This document shows positions 1 through 8,671 of a stretch of 64,000 bases of DNA, piece after piece. Numbering within the stretch: the stretch's first letter is position 1; each line of letters begins with the position of its first letter. A program made the translations under genes and the position numbers. A model generated the notes under the pieces. It had not been told where the DNA came from and ran no database searches. It saw only the letters and a list, made by a program, of their open reading frames with translations. This stretch comes from Paraburkholderia heleia NBRC 101817 (GTDB lineage Bacteria; Pseudomonadota; Gammaproteobacteria; Burkholderiales; Burkholderiaceae), in the NCBI RefSeq assembly GCF_000739775.1, contig NZ_BBJH01000022.1, positions 1-64,000 on the forward strand, given 5' to 3'.

Positions 1-33
1 GTGAAATTCGGAAAACGCGTAAGCGCAATCGCC

Positions 34-588
34 TCAAACGTGGCGTTGCATGACGCGCTCGACGAGTTGCAGATAGTGGTCGAGATCCGGCGTTGGCTTG
101 CCGGCCACCTTCGCGAGGTCGTCCCAGCGGCGCAGGCGCACCGCGTCTTCGGCGTGGGGTCGCGCAGCGAAATCGCGCGCCTCATCCGCATTGAAAATGC
201 CACCCTGCAATTCGAGGCTGCGCACCGAGTCTGCGGAGAGGCAGCCAAAATACGCCTTATCGACGGCGCAGAGGTAGCGCTTCGCATCGACGTGCAAGCG
301 GATCGGCTCCAGGACGCTATCGGGCAACACGGGCCGCAGGAACGGCAGCGCATAGTACTGGTGCAGATCGTCGATGCCGCGTTCGGTCGGCGTTTCGCCC
401 TGACGATTGAGCAGGTGACCCAGATCGTGCAGGAACGCCGCAGCGGTCAACTCTTCGTTCGCACCGTCTTCTTCCGCCAGCGCGCCGCTTTGCAGCGCGT
501 GCTCCAGTTGCGTGACCGGTTCGCCGCTATACGCCAACGCGCCGTATGTCTCGAACAGCTCACGAATTTCCGCGAGGCTCAGTGCCAT
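34..588 (-). CDS. PhnZ-like HD-domain phosphonate oxygenase
   Basis: A 184-residue HD-domain protein of the group found in phosphonate degradation operons. PhnZ, the characterised relative, is a mixed-valent diiron oxygenase that splits the C-P bond of 1-hydroxy-2-aminoethylphosphonate to glycine and phosphate in the cytoplasm. Visible residues match the PhnZ set I recall: Y20 and E23 (substrate lid), H30, H54-D55, H58, H76, H99 and D156 (iron sites), so it should be catalytic. The start at 588 is chosen because GAGGAG lies just upstream; the frame is open further but without such a site. It is the last visible gene of the AEP operon; a PhnY-type hydroxylase, if present, would be left of the window. 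Exact substrate (AEP or an N-methylated analogue) is inferred. Confidence 0.88.
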   Translation of the reverse strand: MALSLAEIRELFETYGALAYSGEPVTQLEHALQSGALAEEDGANEELTAAAFLHDLGHLLNRQGETPTERGIDDLHQYYALPFLRPVLPDSVLEPIRLHVDAKRYLCAVDKAYFGCLSADSVRSLELQGGIFNADEARDFAARPHAEDAVRLRRWDDLAKVAGKPTPDLDHYLQLVERVMQRHV

Positions 589-661
589 CTTCTTCAACTC
601 CTCTGCCAGGTGAATTCGGCGACGGCCCGCACGAGCGCACCGCCCATCGTTCCTTCTGCTC

Positions 662-1357
662 TCAGTCGCCGCAGGACTCGCGCATGCGCCTGGCCGATTC
701 ATCGGCGTCGCGCGATGCGAGCGCGCTCAACAGCGCCCGATGCCCCGCATACGATGCATCCAGCGCATTGTGCGCCGGCGCCGCACGCCGCGGCGAGAGC
801 CGCAATTCGCGCACGGCGCCCTCATAGGTCTCGCGCAGCCTGGCGTTGCCAGCCGCTGCGAAGAGCGACGCGCGAAAAGCGTCGCGCGCCTGTAGAAAAG
901 CCTCGCCGCTCTCGGCGACTACCGCGTCGCGCATCGCGTTGAGGTGCTCGCGCAACTCGGCGACCTGCGCCGCGTCGATGCGCGGCGCCAGCATCCGGCA
1001 CGCCGCTTCGCGCAACGCCGCGCACACTACGCCCAGTTCCTGGGCCTCGGCCGCGCCGACGCTGCGCACGAACACACCCCGATGTTTCTCGTTGCGCACA
1101 AGGCCTGCCTGCTCCAGCGCGCGAAACGCTTCGCGCACGGGTCCGCGCGAGACGGCGAGGCGTGCCGCCCAGTCGGCTTCGTTGAGTTTGTCCCCGGGCG
1201 CGAGCATGCCTGCCGCGATACGCCGCTCGATCTCGTCGCGCACCAGCGCTGTGAGCGAATGCTGGCGCACCATGGCAAGCGGCGTCATGTCGGACAACGC
1301 CTGAGGATCGCGACCAGGATCGCTCGCGTTCCCGTTGCTTGCGCACTCATCGCTCAT
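662..1357 (-). CDS. phnR: GntR/FCD regulator of phosphonate use (PhnR-like)
   Basis: A GntR-family repressor or activator of 231 residues. An N-terminal winged helix (about residues 28-95, with the recognition segment SRGPVREAFRALEQAGLV) is followed by an all-helical FCD ligand domain. It matches the Burkholderia phosphonate-associated GntR group and sits between phnV and the HD oxygenase on the same strand, so it probably controls this operon in response to AEP or a breakdown product. The start is uncertain: an ATG at 1426 lies directly after the phnV stop, 1357 is used here, and a shorter start before the HTH is possible. A TTGT-TT-ACAA palindrome before phnS is its likely site. Confidence 0.87.
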   Translation of the reverse strand: MSDECASNGNASDPGRDPQALSDMTPLAMVRQHSLTALVRDEIERRIAAGMLAPGDKLNEADWAARLAVSRGPVREAFRALEQAGLVRNEKHRGVFVRSVGAAEAQELGVVCAALREAACRMLAPRIDAAQVAELREHLNAMRDAVVAESGEAFLQARDAFRASLFAAAGNARLRETYEGAVRELRLSPRRAAPAHNALDASYAGHRALLSALASRDADESARRMRESCGD

Positions 1358-1430
1358 CGAATCTTGCACGTCCTGCCCTGCCTGTCTGTTGCACGCCTGC
1401 GGCGCATCGAACCGCATGGCATCCATCCGC

Positions 1431-2306
1431 TCAGTCCGCCCGCCGGCGCGGCACACGTGCTGCGATCAGCAGCAGCGCGGCCAGCGAGACGAGCAACAGG
1501 ACCAGCGAGAGCGCCGAAGCCGGCAGGTAGTAACCGCGCTCGACTGCCCCCACCACGACGATCGGCACCGTCGCAAATCCCGGCGGATACACCGTGAGCG
1601 TCGCGCCCAACTCGCCGAGCGACAGCGCGAAGCCGAGCGCGAGACTCGCGCGGATGGCCGGCACGAGCTGTGGCAGCACCACGCGGCGCAGCACCATCGA
1701 AGGCGGCGCTCCGAGACTCGCTGCCGCTTCGCGCAGCACAGTCAGCTCGGGACGCAGCGCGGCCGCAGCGCATCGGTAGCAAAACGGCAGTACCAGAGCG
1801 AGCTGCACGAACACGACGATCGCAGCCGAACTCGACAGATCCACAGGCGCCTTGTGATAGGCGATCAGCACCGCGAGGCCGAGCACCACGCTCGGCACGC
1901 CGTTGGGCACCATCGCGAGCGTGTCGACGACCGCGCCCAGACCGCGCCGGTCGCGCCCTTCGAGCGCGAGTGCGAGCCACAGACCCAGCGCCGTGCCGAG
2001 CACCGCCACGCCGAAGCCGATTTCGAGACTCGTTGCGAGCGCATCGAAGTCGGTCGAGCCGAGGCGCTCGAACCAGCGCGTGCTGAAACCGTCGGGCAGG
2101 ATCGTGCCCGACCAGTGCGACGCGACGCTCGACAACGCGACGACGATCACCGGCAACACGAAAAGCCAGAAGCACAGCAGCGCCGCGAAGCCAAGCAGTA
2201 CCGCGCTGGCGATGCGCGAGAAGAGACTGCGCTCGACAGGCCGCGCACGAAGATGCCTGGGCGGCAGCGCGATACGGTCGGAACCGGCGGCGGGACTAGT
2301 TGACAT
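1431..2306 (-). CDS. phnV: AEP ABC transporter permease PhnV
   Basis: Inner-membrane permease of 291 residues with about six hydrophobic segments. The EAA-type loop that contacts the ATPase is visible as EAAASLGAPPSMVLRRVVLP. With PhnU it should form the channel for 2-aminoethylphosphonate. The start at 2306 is preferred over the upstream ATG at 2321 because GGAGG sits eight bases before it; this gives an 11-base overlap with phnU, typical of translational coupling. Assignment to PhnV rather than a general polyamine or iron permease rests on the operon. Confidence 0.9.
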   Translation of the reverse strand: MSTSPAAGSDRIALPPRHLRARPVERSLFSRIASAVLLGFAALLCFWLFVLPVIVVALSSVASHWSGTILPDGFSTRWFERLGSTDFDALATSLEIGFGVAVLGTALGLWLALALEGRDRRGLGAVVDTLAMVPNGVPSVVLGLAVLIAYHKAPVDLSSSAAIVVFVQLALVLPFCYRCAAAALRPELTVLREAAASLGAPPSMVLRRVVLPQLVPAIRASLALGFALSLGELGATLTVYPPGFATVPIVVVGAVERGYYLPASALSLVLLLVSLAALLLIAARVPRRRAD

Positions 2307-3210
2307 TGCGCACGCCTCCATGACTGCGGCGATTCACGCGCCGATACAGCGCATACAGGGAAAGCGACATCGCGAGCATGACCACGGCGCCTGCGGCGGC
2401 CGTCGGCAGATCGAGGTCGACCGTGGCCGAACTGTAAATCGCCACCGGCAGCGTGATGAGGTGCGCGCTGCCGAGCACGAGCAGAATGCCGAACTCGTTG
2501 AACGTCAGCAAAAAGCACAGGATCGTGCCCGCCGCGATCCCCGGCCACGCGAGCGGCAGGATCACGCGCAGGGCGACCATCCGGCCGTTCGCACCGAGAC
2601 TGCGTGCGGCTTCGATCAGGCGCATGTCGAGCAGCGCGAACGCGGCGAGCGTCGGGCGCACGACGAACGGCGCATAGAACACCACCTCCGCGAGCACCAC
2701 GCCGCCGATGCCGAACAGGAAGTCGAGCGGAGGCGCCTGCAAATGAAAGAGCCGTTGCAGCCCGATGCTCACGGAGCCCTGCGAGCCGTACAGAAAAATC
2801 AGCGTGAATGCGACGAGAAACGACGGGAACGCCACGAACAGTTCCAGAAAACGCGTGACGAGCTGTGCACCCGGAAACGGTTTGAAGAACAGCAGCGCGG
2901 CCAGCGCGACGCCGAGCACGGAGGCCAGACCGGCGCTCAGGAACAGGATCCATAACGTCGTGGCGATCACGCCGCGCGACTCGGGATTGCCGAAGAACGC
3001 TTCGTACGCGTGGAAGCTCAAGCCATGCGCGCCCGAAAGACTCAGCAGCACGAGCCGCACGAGCGGATAGACCACGAGCGGCCCGAGCACGAACACGAGC
3101 AGAAACGCGATATGCCACTGCGCGCGCCGTTCGCGGCGGCGCACGGCAGCCGCGTGCGCGTCGGCGCCGGGCAGAGCCTGAGCGGAATCAGGGGTTGATA
3201 AGGACGACAT
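2296..3210 (-). CDS. phnU: AEP ABC transporter permease PhnU
   Basis: Second inner-membrane permease, 304 residues, with six or so hydrophobic helices and the coupling loop EAARSLGANGRMVALRVILP. The open frame runs upstream to 3342 inside phnT, but the ATG at 3210 has GAGG at the right distance and gives a protein starting MSSLSTPDSAQ. It overlaps the end of phnT by 23 bases and phnV by 11, so phnT, phnU and phnV are translated as a coupled block. Role: half of the transmembrane path for AEP. Confidence 0.9.
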   Translation of the reverse strand: MSSLSTPDSAQALPGADAHAAAVRRRERRAQWHIAFLLVFVLGPLVVYPLVRLVLLSLSGAHGLSFHAYEAFFGNPESRGVIATTLWILFLSAGLASVLGVALAALLFFKPFPGAQLVTRFLELFVAFPSFLVAFTLIFLYGSQGSVSIGLQRLFHLQAPPLDFLFGIGGVVLAEVVFYAPFVVRPTLAAFALLDMRLIEAARSLGANGRMVALRVILPLAWPGIAAGTILCFLLTFNEFGILLVLGSAHLITLPVAIYSSATVDLDLPTAAAGAVVMLAMSLSLYALYRRVNRRSHGGVRNVN

Positions 3211-4306
3211 CGTCAGCCTCGTAACGCAGGGACACGCGCATGCCTTTCGCCGGCGTCGCGCCGTGGCCGCGCTGCATGGTGACGAGCACCGGTTCGTTCG
3301 GCATCGCGTCGAGCAGCACCGGCACCGAGAGCACCGAGCCATACCACTCGACCGATTCGATCGTGCCGTGCAGCGCGCCTTCGCCGAGCGGCACGATGCG
3401 CAGGCTTTCGGGGCGCAGGCACGCGAGCCTGTCGCGCACGTCGTGGCGCGCGTCGCCTACCGGGAACGCGACGTTCGGCGGCAGCAGGTTCGCCGCGCCC
3501 AGATAGCGGGCCACGTAGGCGTCGCCCGGCGTGTCGTAGAGTTCCTGCGGCGTGCCGAGCTGCGCGATGCGGCCATCGCGCATCAGCAGCGTGCGGTCGG
3601 AGAGCACGAGCGCGTCATCCTGATCGTGCGTCACGCAGACGATCGTGAGATCGGGCAGGCGCTCGTGCAGTGCCTTCAATTCGGAGCGCACCGAAGCGCG
3701 CAGATTGGCGTCGAGTGCCGAGAGCGGCTCGTCGAGCAGGAGCACGTCCGGCTCGATCACGAGCGCACGCGCGAGCGCCACGCGCTGCTGCATGCCGCCG
3801 GAGAGTTGCGCGGGCATGATGTGCCCCGCGTCGCCGAGCTGCACGAGCTTGAGCGCGTCGGCCACGCGCCGCGCGATGTCGCGCGACGGCACGCGCCGCG
3901 CCTTCAACCCGAACGCGACGTTCTCGAACACCGAGAGATGCGGAAAGAGCGCATAGCTCTGGAACAGCAGACCCAGGTTGCGCTGATGCGGCGGCACATG
4001 GGTCAGGTCGTGGCCCGCCACGGTGAGCGAGCCCGCGAGTCCATCGGCTTCGATGAACCCGGCGATGAAACGCAGTAAAGTCGTCTTGCCGCAGCCGCTG
4101 CGGCCCAGCACGGTCAGCAGTTCGCCGCGGCGGATCGTGAGCGACAGATCGTCGAGGACAGTGCGCGCACCGAAGCGCACGCTCAGGTGGTCGATCTGCA
4201 CGCCCGCCACGCCTGAGGCGTCCGTGGCGTCAGTCAGTCCGGACACATCCGGCAGCGCGCGGGCCATGCCGGCCGGCGCGAGGCTTGCGGTATTCACCGG
4301 GTTCAT
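3188..4306 (-). CDS. phnT: AEP ABC transporter ATP-binding protein PhnT
   Basis: ATPase subunit of 372 residues that powers PhnUV. Walker A is GRSGCGKTT at residues 68-76, the Q-loop glutamine is near 116, the signature LSGGMQQ at 168-174 and Walker B VLLLDEP at 188-194. A C-terminal TOBE-like regulatory region follows (about 290-372). The chosen ATG at 4306 has AGGAG almost touching it, which is a poor spacing, so an internal start at 4267 cannot be excluded. A perfect hairpin separates it from phnS upstream. Confidence 0.92.
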   Translation of the reverse strand: MNPVNTASLAPAGMARALPDVSGLTDATDASGVAGVQIDHLSVRFGARTVLDDLSLTIRRGELLTVLGRSGCGKTTLLRFIAGFIEADGLAGSLTVAGHDLTHVPPHQRNLGLLFQSYALFPHLSVFENVAFGLKARRVPSRDIARRVADALKLVQLGDAGHIMPAQLSGGMQQRVALARALVIEPDVLLLDEPLSALDANLRASVRSELKALHERLPDLTIVCVTHDQDDALVLSDRTLLMRDGRIAQLGTPQELYDTPGDAYVARYLGAANLLPPNVAFPVGDARHDVRDRLACLRPESLRIVPLGEGALHGTIESVEWYGSVLSVPVLLDAMPNEPVLVTMQRGHGATPAKGMRVSLRYEADDVVLINP

Positions 4307-4340
4307 CTCCTGTCGGCCAGAGTTGGCGCTCGAGCTGCCG

Positions 4341-4372
4341 ACCGGAGTCAGGGCTTTAGTCCTGACTCCGGT
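4341..4372 (-). other. Perfect stem-loop between phnS and phnT
   Basis: A 12-base inverted repeat, ACCGGAGTCAGG and its complement, around an 8-base loop; one more G-C pair extends it. No T-run follows on either strand, so it does not look like a classic terminator. Between a binding-protein gene and its ATPase gene such hairpins often protect the upstream mRNA or cause partial termination, so PhnS would be made in excess. A partial copy, CTCCGGTCCCAT, repeats at 4366-4377 and again about 24 bases later. Confidence 0.6.
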
Positions 4373-4423
4373 CCCATGCAGAGCCCTCACTCCGGTCCCA
4401 TACAAAGTTGCAGGTACGGTTGC

Positions 4424-5506
4424 TTACTTCGGCTTCACGACTTCGATCTGCTTGCCCGACGTGCCGATCACTTCGTTCTTCCAGCGCGTAGTCCAGTCGG
4501 CCTTCTTCGCCATCACCTGGTTCCAGTCCACCGGAATCAGCTTCACGCCCTGGATGGCCTGCTTGACCGCTTCGCCGTTCTTGCCCGTGAGCGCCACGTC
4601 CGTGCGGGCCGGAATGCCGAAGATGTCCGGCACCTTCGACTGTACGTCCGTCGACATCAGGTAGTCGATCAGCTTCTTGCCTTCCGCCTGATTCGGGCCG
4701 TTCTTGATCAGGCCGATTGCGTACGGCAACTGGAACGTCGTGGGACGACCGCCAGCGTCGGCCGCGAGAAAGATCGGCTTGAGCGAGAGGCCGCCGTTGG
4801 CGGCGTCGTCGAGATCCATCTGCAGGTCGCCGTTGGCCACCGAGATTTCGTTGCGCGAGAGCAGCACGTCGAGGTAGCCCGTGCCCTTGGTGTGGAACTT
4901 CGCGCTCTGCTCGAGCTTCTTGAGGTAGTCGAACGCCTTGTCTTCGCCCATCAGCGAGGTCGTGAGGATGATCACGGCCATGCCGTCGCCGGCCGTGGCC
5001 GGGTTCGAGTACGCGACCTTGCCCGAGTAGTCCGGGTGCAGCAGGTCAGCAAACGTCTTCGGCTCGTTCTTCACGACATCGGGGTTGATCGCGAACGAGA
5101 AGTAGTTGTTCACGAACGTCGCCCACGAACCGTCGGTGGCCTTCGCGATCGTCGGCACGTTCTTGTAGTTCACGCTCTGGTACGGCTGGAGCAGGCCGCT
5201 TTGCTGCGCCTGCTGGATGAACGGCGGCAGCGTGACGATCACGTCGGCCTTCGGCGAGTCCTTCTCGACGTTCGCGCGGTTCACGACTTCGCCGCTGCCC
5301 GCCGTCACGATGTTGACCTTGACGCCTTCCTTCTTCTCGAAGGCCGGCAGCACGTCCTTGTAGAGATTTTCGAGGCCGTCGGCCGTGTACAGCACGACGG
5401 CGTCGGCGGCGTGCGCGCTCGCGGCTGCGCCCAGCAGCGCCGCGGCGGCCGCGATCGGCAACAGCTTGCGTGCAAAACCCGCGCGATGGGAATTCGTGTG
5501 GTTCAT
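4424..5506 (-). CDS. phnS: AEP ABC transporter substrate-binding protein PhnS
   Basis: Periplasmic binding protein of 360 residues and first gene of the operon. The N-terminus has basic residues then a hydrophobic stretch ending in a signal-peptidase site near ASAHA-AD. The mature part is of the iron/polyamine/phosphonate binding class, with VLYTADGLENL near the mature start. It should capture 2-aminoethylphosphonate for PhnTUV. The start at 5506 is supported by GGAGAG four bases upstream; the open frame continues to 5617 without support. Ligand identity comes from the operon (GntR, PhnTUV, HD oxygenase). Confidence 0.91.
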   Translation of the reverse strand: MNHTNSHRAGFARKLLPIAAAAALLGAAASAHAADAVVLYTADGLENLYKDVLPAFEKKEGVKVNIVTAGSGEVVNRANVEKDSPKADVIVTLPPFIQQAQQSGLLQPYQSVNYKNVPTIAKATDGSWATFVNNYFSFAINPDVVKNEPKTFADLLHPDYSGKVAYSNPATAGDGMAVIILTTSLMGEDKAFDYLKKLEQSAKFHTKGTGYLDVLLSRNEISVANGDLQMDLDDAANGGLSLKPIFLAADAGGRPTTFQLPYAIGLIKNGPNQAEGKKLIDYLMSTDVQSKVPDIFGIPARTDVALTGKNGEAVKQAIQGVKLIPVDWNQVMAKKADWTTRWKNEVIGTSGKQIEVVKPK

Positions 5507-5939
5507 GTCACTCTCCGAAGGCAAAACCAGATGCTCGGGATACCCGATGCGTTTGTGATTGAATGGATCGAACTGAGCTGAACAATCCGGACTTCGGCGG
5601 ACTGCGCCGCCTGTCATAGCCCGTCTGGCGGTAGACTCGTATCACGGATTGCAGATTGTTTACAATCCGGAACTTTCCGCCTGAACCGTCCAGCCCGGCG
5701 AAGCCGCGAAGCTGCCGCCCGCCTCGCTTACCGGCCCACCTGGACGGGCCCCGCAAGAATCACAGGTTTTGATGACATGCGCATGACGATTGTGGCGTTT
5801 GTCAACAAATTCCACAATTCGCCAATATTCGACAAGCCACATAAGCGCGCAGATTCCGCCGCTCACGAGTTGGCGGCAGGCATGCGAACGTGTAGACGGG
5901 CAAAAAGCAAACGCGGAGCGCGCCGCGCTGCAGGCAGAC
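5507..5939. other. Intergenic region between phnS and the DeoR gene
   Basis: About 430 bases without a gene. It carries the AEP operon promoter region, the palindrome at 5654-5667 and a repeated ACAATCCGGA. The stretch 5760-5870 is locally AT-richer and shows nothing I recognise. The open frames crossing it are out of frame with neighbouring genes and show no start signals. Confidence 0.6.
5654..5667. promoter_or_regulatory. Candidate GntR-family operator before phnS
   Basis: GATTGT-TT-ACAATC is a perfect 6-2-6 palindrome, close to the TTGT-NN-ACAA core bound by many FCD-type GntR regulators. On the minus strand it overlaps a possible promoter (TTGTAA, 17 bases, ATACGA) pointing at phnS. The ten bases ACAATCCGGA at its right edge recur at 5582-5591. 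PhnR binding is inferred. Confidence 0.5.
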
Positions 5940-6695
5940 TCAGGCGATGACGAGTTCGGGGCCGCGCGCCGCGATGGCGCGAGCAACGCTCTTTTCGGGC
6001 GCAAGCTCGGTGATGACGTAGCGCGCCTGCTCGAAGCCGTTGATGCGCACGGGCGTGACGCGCCCGAACTTCGAGTGGTCGGCGACGACGATCGCGCATG
6101 CCGTGGCCGCGAGCATGCAGCTGCGCACCTCGGCGACCATGCGCGAGTAGTCGGTGAGCCAGCCGTCGGCCGTAATGCCGCCCGCCCCGACGAACGCGAA
6201 GTCGGCGTGGTACTGGGCGAGCTGTTGCACGGTGTCGAGGCCGAAGGTCGCTTCCTCGTGGTCGGACAGCTCGCCGCCCAGCAGCGTGACGCGGTTTTCG
6301 TTGCGGCGCCCGAGCAACAGCGCGATGCGCCAGTCGTTGGTATAGACCGTGAGCCGATGGCGGTCCGTGAGCGCGCGCGCGAGCGCATGCGTGGTGCTGC
6401 CCGAATCGATGATGACCGAGGCGCCGTCGGGCACGAACTCCGCCGCGCGCTCGCCGATCGCGCGCTTGGCGCTCGCGTTGGCGGCCTCGCGCACGTCGAG
6501 ATCGGGCTCGCGGCGATCGCTCGAGAGCGCGCCGCCATGGGTCGTGACGAGCAGCCCGCGCTCCGCGAGCGTATTGAGGTCGCGCCGGATCGTCTCGCGC
6601 GAGACGCGCAGTTCGCGCACGAGATCCGCCACGGAAAGCGCGCCTGTCCGGTTCACTTGCGAGAGGATGTATTGGTGACGTTGTTCTGCGAGCAT
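5940..6695 (-). CDS. DeoR/GlpR-family transcriptional regulator
   Basis: A 251-residue DeoR-type repressor. An N-terminal HTH (about residues 5-58) holds the family signature region SVADLVRELRVSRETIRRDL; the rest is the DeoRC sugar-phosphate sensor, with GSTTHALA near residue 98 and VADHSKFGR near residue 207. It reads toward phnS on the same strand, about 430 bases upstream, so it may be a second regulator of the AEP genes or a local autoregulator. Effector unknown; family members usually sense phosphorylated metabolites. Confidence 0.85.
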   Translation of the reverse strand: MLAEQRHQYILSQVNRTGALSVADLVRELRVSRETIRRDLNTLAERGLLVTTHGGALSSDRREPDLDVREAANASAKRAIGERAAEFVPDGASVIIDSGSTTHALARALTDRHRLTVYTNDWRIALLLGRRNENRVTLLGGELSDHEEATFGLDTVQQLAQYHADFAFVGAGGITADGWLTDYSRMVAEVRSCMLAATACAIVVADHSKFGRVTPVRINGFEQARYVITELAPEKSVARAIAARGPELVIA

Positions 6696-6885
6696 CTCGA
6701 TGGGCGCGGGTCGTGCGTCGAAAAAACGCTGGGAATAAAGTGAGTCCGGCGTGGATCCGGAAAAGCCGCCGTATTGTAGTACGCATGCGCAGAACGAGCC
6801 GGTCCTGCCATCGCGCGCGCATCCCTGCTAATCTCGTGGAGACCGCGCGCTCACGCGACGCTCGCTTTGCCGACCACTGGAATTC

Positions 6886-8457
6886 ATGCGTTCACGACTT
6901 CGTCAATTGCGTCTGCTGTTTTGTGCACTGCGTTATGGCTTCAGGCTGATCTGGCTCGCAGCTCCCGAGCATCACAAGCTGCACTGGTTCCTCACGCTCG
7001 CCTCGAACCTGCACGGCGACCCGCGTCTCGCCTCGCGCCTGCATGGTTCGCTGCCGCGTCTCGCGCCGCTCGCCGCGGCCTTCGCGCAAACGCTCGCCAC
7101 CCGCCCCGAGCTCGCGGGCGTGACCCTGCACGATGCGATCGATGCCATCGGGCATTTCGAAGAACCCCTCGCGGGCGAGGCGCTCGGCGCCACGCTGCGC
7201 GCCGCGCTTGGCAAGCCGCCCGAAACGGTGTTCACGTGGCTCGACCCCAGGCCGGCCCATAACGGCTGGTGCGAGCAGACGCACATCGCACGGCTCGCGC
7301 TGCCGGTGAACGGCCACCAGACGATCACGCTGCGCGTGCTGCGCGCAAAACAGGTCCAGGCAGTCGACGACGACGCCGCGCTCCTGTGCGCCGTGGCCCG
7401 CTGGATAGAGCGCTTTTCGCGCGTCGCACGCAAACTGCAACTGCATGCGCTCGCGCAGGCGCTGCGAGACGACCTGCATCGCCGCTTCGACCTGCGCGCC
7501 CAGGCCGCGAACCTGAGCCAGAGCGGCCATCAGCTTGGCGACGACCCGCGCATCGTCGTGCCCGACGTGATCTGGGACCTCTGCACCCTTCAGACGATCG
7601 CGGTGCAGCACATCGACACCGTGCGCGCGACCGATCTCGCCGGGCTTGCCGAGCACCACATCAATGTCACGCAAGTCGCGGCGCATCTGATCGAGGTGGT
7701 CACGCGCCAGGCGTTCGAACACGGGTTCTTCCACGCGGCCCTCGACGCGAGCCGGGTCGCGGTGAGCGTCGAACCCGAGACGCGCGGCCGCCTCGTGCTC
7801 GCGGGCGCGGCGCTGATGACGAGCCTGTCTTCGCCTGAACGCGAATTCTTCGTGCACGGCGCGACCGCATTGTTCGAACAGGACTACGGCCGGCTCGCCA
7901 CACTGCATCACGTGGCAGGTCATGTGCCCGCACACGCACGCACCGAACAGATCGAGGCCGAATTGCGCACGCGCAGCGAAGCGCATTTCGCAAGCGACAC
8001 TGACGAGCGCAGCGCCGGGGCACTGTTCCATCATCTGCTGCACTCGGTGCAGCCGTTCGGAGGCGAAGTCTCGCCGCGCCTCGTGGCGGCGCAGCGCGCG
8101 TTCGGCCAGGCCGAGCAGCTGGCCCGCTCGATTCATCCGGGCGTCGACGCATGGGGCATCGCGCGGCACACGCTCGCCGACATCGCCCGGCAAGATATCG
8201 GCCACCATGGCTGGATCAGGCGACTCTCGCAGGAGTTGCCCCACCTCGCGCAAATCGCACCGCGCGTGCCGCAGATGGTGTTCCGCTTCCTCGAACATCA
8301 CGCGAAGGGCGGCCACGGTCCCGCTGCCGGACAGGCCGCGCAGCAGGCAGCGCTCGATGCCTGGCGCCGCGAGCATCGGCGCACGCGCGCGCTGCTGCTC
8401 GCCTGTGCGGTCTGCGGCGGCTTGATCGGCGTGACGGCGGTGTTGTTTGCGAGCTAG
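6886..8457 (+). CDS. UbiB/ABC1-like pseudokinase with C-terminal membrane anchor
   Basis: A 523-residue protein whose whole length follows UbiB: an N-terminal helix (RLLFCALRYGFRLIWLA), a central domain, and the ending features PQMVFRFLEHHAKGG plus a C-terminal membrane helix near 497-520. UbiB proteins are atypical kinases/ATPases needed for ubiquinone synthesis. Here the key motifs are altered: the KxGQ segment reads AFAQ (65-68), the ATP-binding lysine of AVKVLRP is R150 (TLRVLRA), HxDxHPGN reads H283-AALDASR, and DFG reads about AGA at 306-308. It is therefore probably not a phosphotransferase. It stands alone between the DeoR gene and an exporter. A separate true UbiB is expected elsewhere in the genome. 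Confidence 0.75.
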   Translation: MRSRLRQLRLLFCALRYGFRLIWLAAPEHHKLHWFLTLASNLHGDPRLASRLHGSLPRLAPLAAAFAQTLATRPELAGVTLHDAIDAIGHFEEPLAGEALGATLRAALGKPPETVFTWLDPRPAHNGWCEQTHIARLALPVNGHQTITLRVLRAKQVQAVDDDAALLCAVARWIERFSRVARKLQLHALAQALRDDLHRRFDLRAQAANLSQSGHQLGDDPRIVVPDVIWDLCTLQTIAVQHIDTVRATDLAGLAEHHINVTQVAAHLIEVVTRQAFEHGFFHAALDASRVAVSVEPETRGRLVLAGAALMTSLSSPEREFFVHGATALFEQDYGRLATLHHVAGHVPAHARTEQIEAELRTRSEAHFASDTDERSAGALFHHLLHSVQPFGGEVSPRLVAAQRAFGQAEQLARSIHPGVDAWGIARHTLADIARQDIGHHGWIRRLSQELPHLAQIAPRVPQMVFRFLEHHAKGGHGPAAGQAAQQAALDAWRREHRRTRALLLACAVCGGLIGVTAVLFAS

Positions 8458-8671
8458 CGGCCGCTAGCGTTTCCGCTTTCCGTTTCCGGCCCGGCGATGT
8501 TTGCATTAGCCGACATCGCACAGGCTCGGCGGTTAGTTGCGTTCCGCTCGTCGAGCGATGCACGTCCTGGCCAGTGCAGTCCTGAACAAGACCGCAACCT
8601 GCACGTCGCGCGATACTCCGAGCCTTTCGTGTTTCTCAGCGCGCAACGTCAGCGCACCCTCTTCGACACCG

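Noticed and set aside
1..942. A 313-codon plus-strand frame at the left edge
   Set aside because: It is the complement of the HD oxygenase and GntR genes, has Arg/Ala-rich nonsense composition and no family resemblance.
8453..8468. Sixteen-base perfect palindrome GCTAGCGGCCGCTAGC at the end of the UbiB-like gene
   Set aside because: No loop, includes the stop codon and has no flanking signal; probably chance in GC-rich sequence.
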